Source of the DNA: an uncultured Armatimonadota bacterium
Lineage (GTDB): Bacteria > Armatimonadota > Armatimonadia > Armatimonadales > Armatimonadaceae
DNA length: 7,997 bases
Direction: 5' to 3'
Assembly: GCA_903924445.1 (NCBI GenBank)
Contig: CAIYBQ010000056.1
Coordinates: 1 to 7,997, forward strand
In this document: one piece after another, positions 6,549 through 7,997 of the stretch
Numbering within the stretch: the stretch's first letter is position 1
Layout of the letters: each line of letters starts with the position of its first letter
The notes under the pieces: generated by a model
Told to the model about the DNA's origin: nothing
What the model saw: only the letters and a program-made list of their open reading frames with translations
Database searches by the model: none
Made by a program: the position numbers and the translations under genes

Positions 6549-6566
6549 CAAAATGCACACATTTTG
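6549..6566. promoter_or_regulatory. Inverted repeat 7-4-7, possible operator of MCO-B
   Basis: CAAAATG (6549-6555) and CATTTTG (6560-6566) are perfect arms around CACA. It lies about 70 nt before the MCO-B start codon, a normal place for an operator near a promoter. The 7-4-7 dyad form suits a dimeric regulator. No regulator gene is in the window to pair with it. Confidence 0.35.
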
Positions 6567-6595
6567 CAACTAAAGAACTATTTTGAGAACTACGG

Positions 6596-6616
6596 TCTGC
6601 GCAACATTTACGCAGA
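6596..6616. promoter_or_regulatory. Inverted repeat TCTGCG/CGCAGA
   Basis: Six-nt perfect arms (6596-6601 and 6611-6616) flank a 9-nt AT-rich spacer, about 120 nt upstream of the MCO-B start. It could be an operator or a leader hairpin. There is no T-run on either side, so a terminator is unlikely. Confidence 0.25.
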
Positions 6617-6702
6617 GTAAATAAACATCTTCAAGACACCAAAGGGTGCTTATTGCATTGAGCGTGATGTTATGTTCACTGAACTAAAAATGTTACGAAA
6701 AC

Positions 6703-6732
6703 AGGTAATTTTAGCGGGCACATTAATTACCT
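6703..6732 (-). terminator. Probable rho-independent terminator of the glycosyltransferase transcript
   Basis: AGGTAATT and AATTACCT (plus strand 6703-6710 and 6725-6732) form a perfect 8-bp stem with a 14-nt loop. Read on the minus strand the stem is followed by GTTTTCG. It starts 9 nt after the stop of the orphan glycosyltransferase tail and would end a transcript running through both copies. The stem is AT-rich and the T-run short, so termination may be partial. Confidence 0.4.
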
Positions 6733-6741
6733 CTGGTTAAT

Positions 6742-6927
6742 TCAGGCTGCGCCGCGAAGGCGCTGACCGAGCTTAGAGAGACGTTCCGCTCCATCGATTC
6801 CAAAGAGGCTGTACGCCAACGTATAGCTTCGGTTGCGGTTTGGTGAGAATGACTTTGGTAGGTATTGGTTCAGGTTTTCGAGCGAATAGTCGCGGTCGTA
6901 GGAGTATGCTAGCCGGATGGTTTCGAA
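6742..6927 (-). pseudogene. Orphan 3' end of a family 2 glycosyltransferase paralogue
   Basis: This stretch encodes 61 residues plus a TGA stop (6742-6744) matching the C-terminus of the intact glycosyltransferase immediately upstream, including PKSFSPNRN and a shared 20-plus-residue end terminating in RGAA. By hand count 53 of 61 residues and 153 of 183 bases are identical, with no gaps. Twenty-one of 30 base differences fall at third codon positions, and 15 of 23 changed codons are synonymous. That is the pattern of a copy that diverged while still under protein-level selection. No start codon or N-terminal part precedes it. It lies 11 nt after the intact gene's stop and in a different frame, so it is not read as an extension. 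The best reading is a deleted tandem paralogue of which only the tail survives. Confidence 0.8.
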
Positions 6928-7124
6928 CCGTTGGTCGCTTACGCTGCGCCGCGAAGGCGCTGACCGAGCTTGGAGAGACGTTCCGCGCCATCGATTCCAA
7001 AGAGGCTGTACGCCAACGCATAGACACTGTTCCGGTTTGGTGAGAATGACTTTGGTAGATGGCGATTGAGCATCTCCAGTGCATACACACGGTCGTAAGA
7101 ATAGGCCAGCCGTATTGTTTCGAA
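6742..7124. repeat. Direct repeat, period 197, of the glycosyltransferase 3' end
   Basis: Copy 1 is 6742-6927 and copy 2 is 6939-7124, offset by exactly 197 bases with no insertions or deletions and about 84 percent identity. Identity is highest at the stop-proximal end and ends abruptly at 6927/7124, where neighbouring bases no longer match. The unit is not a multiple of three. Confidence 0.9.
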
Positions 7125-7880
7125 CAATGCCTGCTTCAACTCATCCTGAAACGGATATGTCTCGTTGCTGAGCTCTTCGAAGATGTTGATGCGGAGATCA
7201 AGCACACGCCGGACGTTTGCGGCAACATTGGTATGCGTGATGCTACCTTCGCGCAGCCTCAGCTGTGTGTAGGCGTTTCCATCAAACTTTGCGATGCCGC
7301 CAAGTCTCGCCACGCGGTAGAGGAGGTCATATTCCTGTGAGCTCTTCCGGGTGGTGTTCCAGCCGCCAGACCGCACAACCGCAGCTCGTCGATACAGGTG
7401 TGACGATGTTCTTCCGGCGCGGCTGAGCATGATCGCGATATACACATCCGGACACGCGGCTTCCGTCAGTGTCCGGATGTACTTAAGATTGGAATCAACT
7501 TCCTGGTAGCTCCCGATGACAACATTGACATCGGGTTCGGAGCACGCCAGGGCTATCTGCGACTCGATTTTCTGGGGAAGAATGACATCATCGCCATCGA
7601 AGAACTGAACCCACGTACCGGTTGCGGCATGCAAGCCGGCATTTCGTGCTGAGCACGCACCACCATTAGGCTGGTCAATAACGATGAGGTCTGGGTAGAT
7701 GTTTTGCAGGCGATGCAGGACGGCAAGGGTGTCATCTGTACTGCCATCGTTGATGCAGATGACTTCTCTCGGCTTGTGTGTTTGAGCATAGACCGAAGCG
7801 AGACTGGCTTCGATGTACGAGGCCACGTTGTAGCCTGGAATGACAACGGAGACGCTCTCATTCAGATTTGAGAATTGCAT
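6939..7880 (-). CDS. Family 2 glycosyltransferase
   Basis: A 313-residue GT-A fold enzyme that would transfer a sugar from a nucleotide-sugar donor, likely for cell-surface polysaccharide or glycan synthesis. The acceptor and sugar are unknown. The GT2 pattern is clear: VSVVIPGYN at 10-18, INDGSTDD at 43-50, GGACSARNAGL at 73-83, and the metal-binding DGDD at 95-98. A QEYDLLYRV segment at 182-190 resembles the EDYDL region common in such enzymes. There is no membrane segment, so it probably works at the cytoplasmic face. The C-terminal part beyond about 230 is not a domain I recognise; its last 61 residues are duplicated downstream. ATG 7880 leads directly into the first strand and is the natural start, but the ribosome site is weak (GAG a few nt upstream). 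It has no evident functional link to the oxidase genes and may belong to a surface-glycan cluster beyond the right edge. Confidence 0.92.
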   Translation of the reverse strand: MQFSNLNESVSVVIPGYNVASYIEASLASVYAQTHKPREVICINDGSTDDTLAVLHRLQNIYPDLIVIDQPNGGACSARNAGLHAATGTWVQFFDGDDVILPQKIESQIALACSEPDVNVVIGSYQEVDSNLKYIRTLTEAACPDVYIAIMLSRAGRTSSHLYRRAAVVRSGGWNTTRKSSQEYDLLYRVARLGGIAKFDGNAYTQLRLREGSITHTNVAANVRRVLDLRINIFEELSNETYPFQDELKQALFETIRLAYSYDRVYALEMLNRHLPKSFSPNRNSVYALAYSLFGIDGAERLSKLGQRLRGAA

Positions 7881-7997
7881 ACACTCGGATTATGACTCGA
7901 ATTAGGCACGAACTGGAGACCGTAAATCGTGGAAATGTTAAGTGCTTCTTACGGATGGTGTGAAACCGAACGATTGTAGACATCGGGCTAAGTTCTG
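7881..7997. other. Upstream region of the glycosyltransferase, no gene seen
   Basis: These 117 bases to the window edge contain no supported coding sequence. A CATAAT hexamer reading leftward (7894-7889) sits close to the start codon, without a matching -35. A spaced inverted repeat CCGTAA/TTACGG (7920-7925, 7949-7954) is present, with a 23-nt spacer. Neither is strong enough to call a promoter or operator. Confidence 0.4.

Larger units (their letters stand above)
6499..6702. other. AT-rich intergenic region upstream of MCO-B with several inverted repeats
   Basis: No coding sequence is seen. The region should contain the MCO-B promoter reading leftward, but no clear -35/-10 pair stands out. 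It holds three inverted repeats within about 100 nt: CAAAATG/CATTTTG (6549-6566), TCTGCG/CGCAGA (6596-6616) and CACC/GGTG (6637-6648). This density in a short upstream region suggests regulator binding or a structured leader. Confidence 0.5.

Noticed and set aside
6742..6927. A small expressed protein from the orphan glycosyltransferase tail
   Set aside because: No ATG with a ribosome site is in frame; upstream its frame runs into an out-of-frame reading of the intact gene.
7889..7894. CATAAT as a -10 box for the glycosyltransferase
   Set aside because: The hexamer is good, but no -35 lies at the right spacing and it would leave a very short leader, so it is noted only.
1..7997. CRISPR array, insertion sequence, tRNA or rRNA gene
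   Set aside because: I saw no regularly spaced repeat series, transposase, terminal inverted repeats with target duplications, or tRNA-like segments.

Overview
The window looks like a chromosomal stretch from a diderm (Gram-negative-type) bacterium. Two exported proteins carry lipobox signal peptides, one of them bears a di-heme cytochrome c peroxidase domain, and base composition is only slightly GC-rich. The extracellular Ig-like style (Big_2-type repeats with a G-x-Y-T-A-P signature) is one I associate with Armatimonadota and Acidobacteriota. That taxonomic guess is weak and the sequence does not settle it.

Layout from left to right: (1) bases 1-960, minus strand: the N-terminal 320 residues of a CotA/bilirubin-oxidase-like multicopper oxidase (MCO-A), cut by the left edge. 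(2) 961-1353: divergent intergenic region with a terminator-like hairpin and small repeats. (3) 1354-2562 and 2578-4356, plus strand, 15 nt apart: an Ig-like lipoprotein, then a lipoprotein in which the same kind of N-terminal module is fused to a MauG/CcpA-type di-heme peroxidase. (4) 4391-5008 and 4995-6479, minus strand: a Sco1/SenC-type copper protein whose start overlaps the end of a second, complete multicopper oxidase (MCO-B), a close paralogue of MCO-A. (5) 6480-6741: AT-rich regulatory region with several inverted repeats. (6) 6742-7880, minus strand: a family 2 glycosyltransferase followed by an orphan second copy of its last 61 codons. (7) 7881-7997: upstream region with no gene seen.

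The five central genes read as one copper/heme redox island: two oxidases with four-copper motifs or the start of them, a Sco protein that could handle copper for MCO-B, and a surface-anchored di-heme peroxidase with a companion lipoprotein. The pathway and substrates cannot be read from the sequence. One puzzle is location: both lipoproteins have clear export signals, while MCO-A, MCO-B and Sco have none, and in-frame stops just upstream limit how far their starts can be extended.

The window also contains three separate local paralogous pairs: the two MCOs, the two lipoprotein N-terminal modules, and the glycosyltransferase 3' end. This suggests repeated local duplication followed by divergence and loss.
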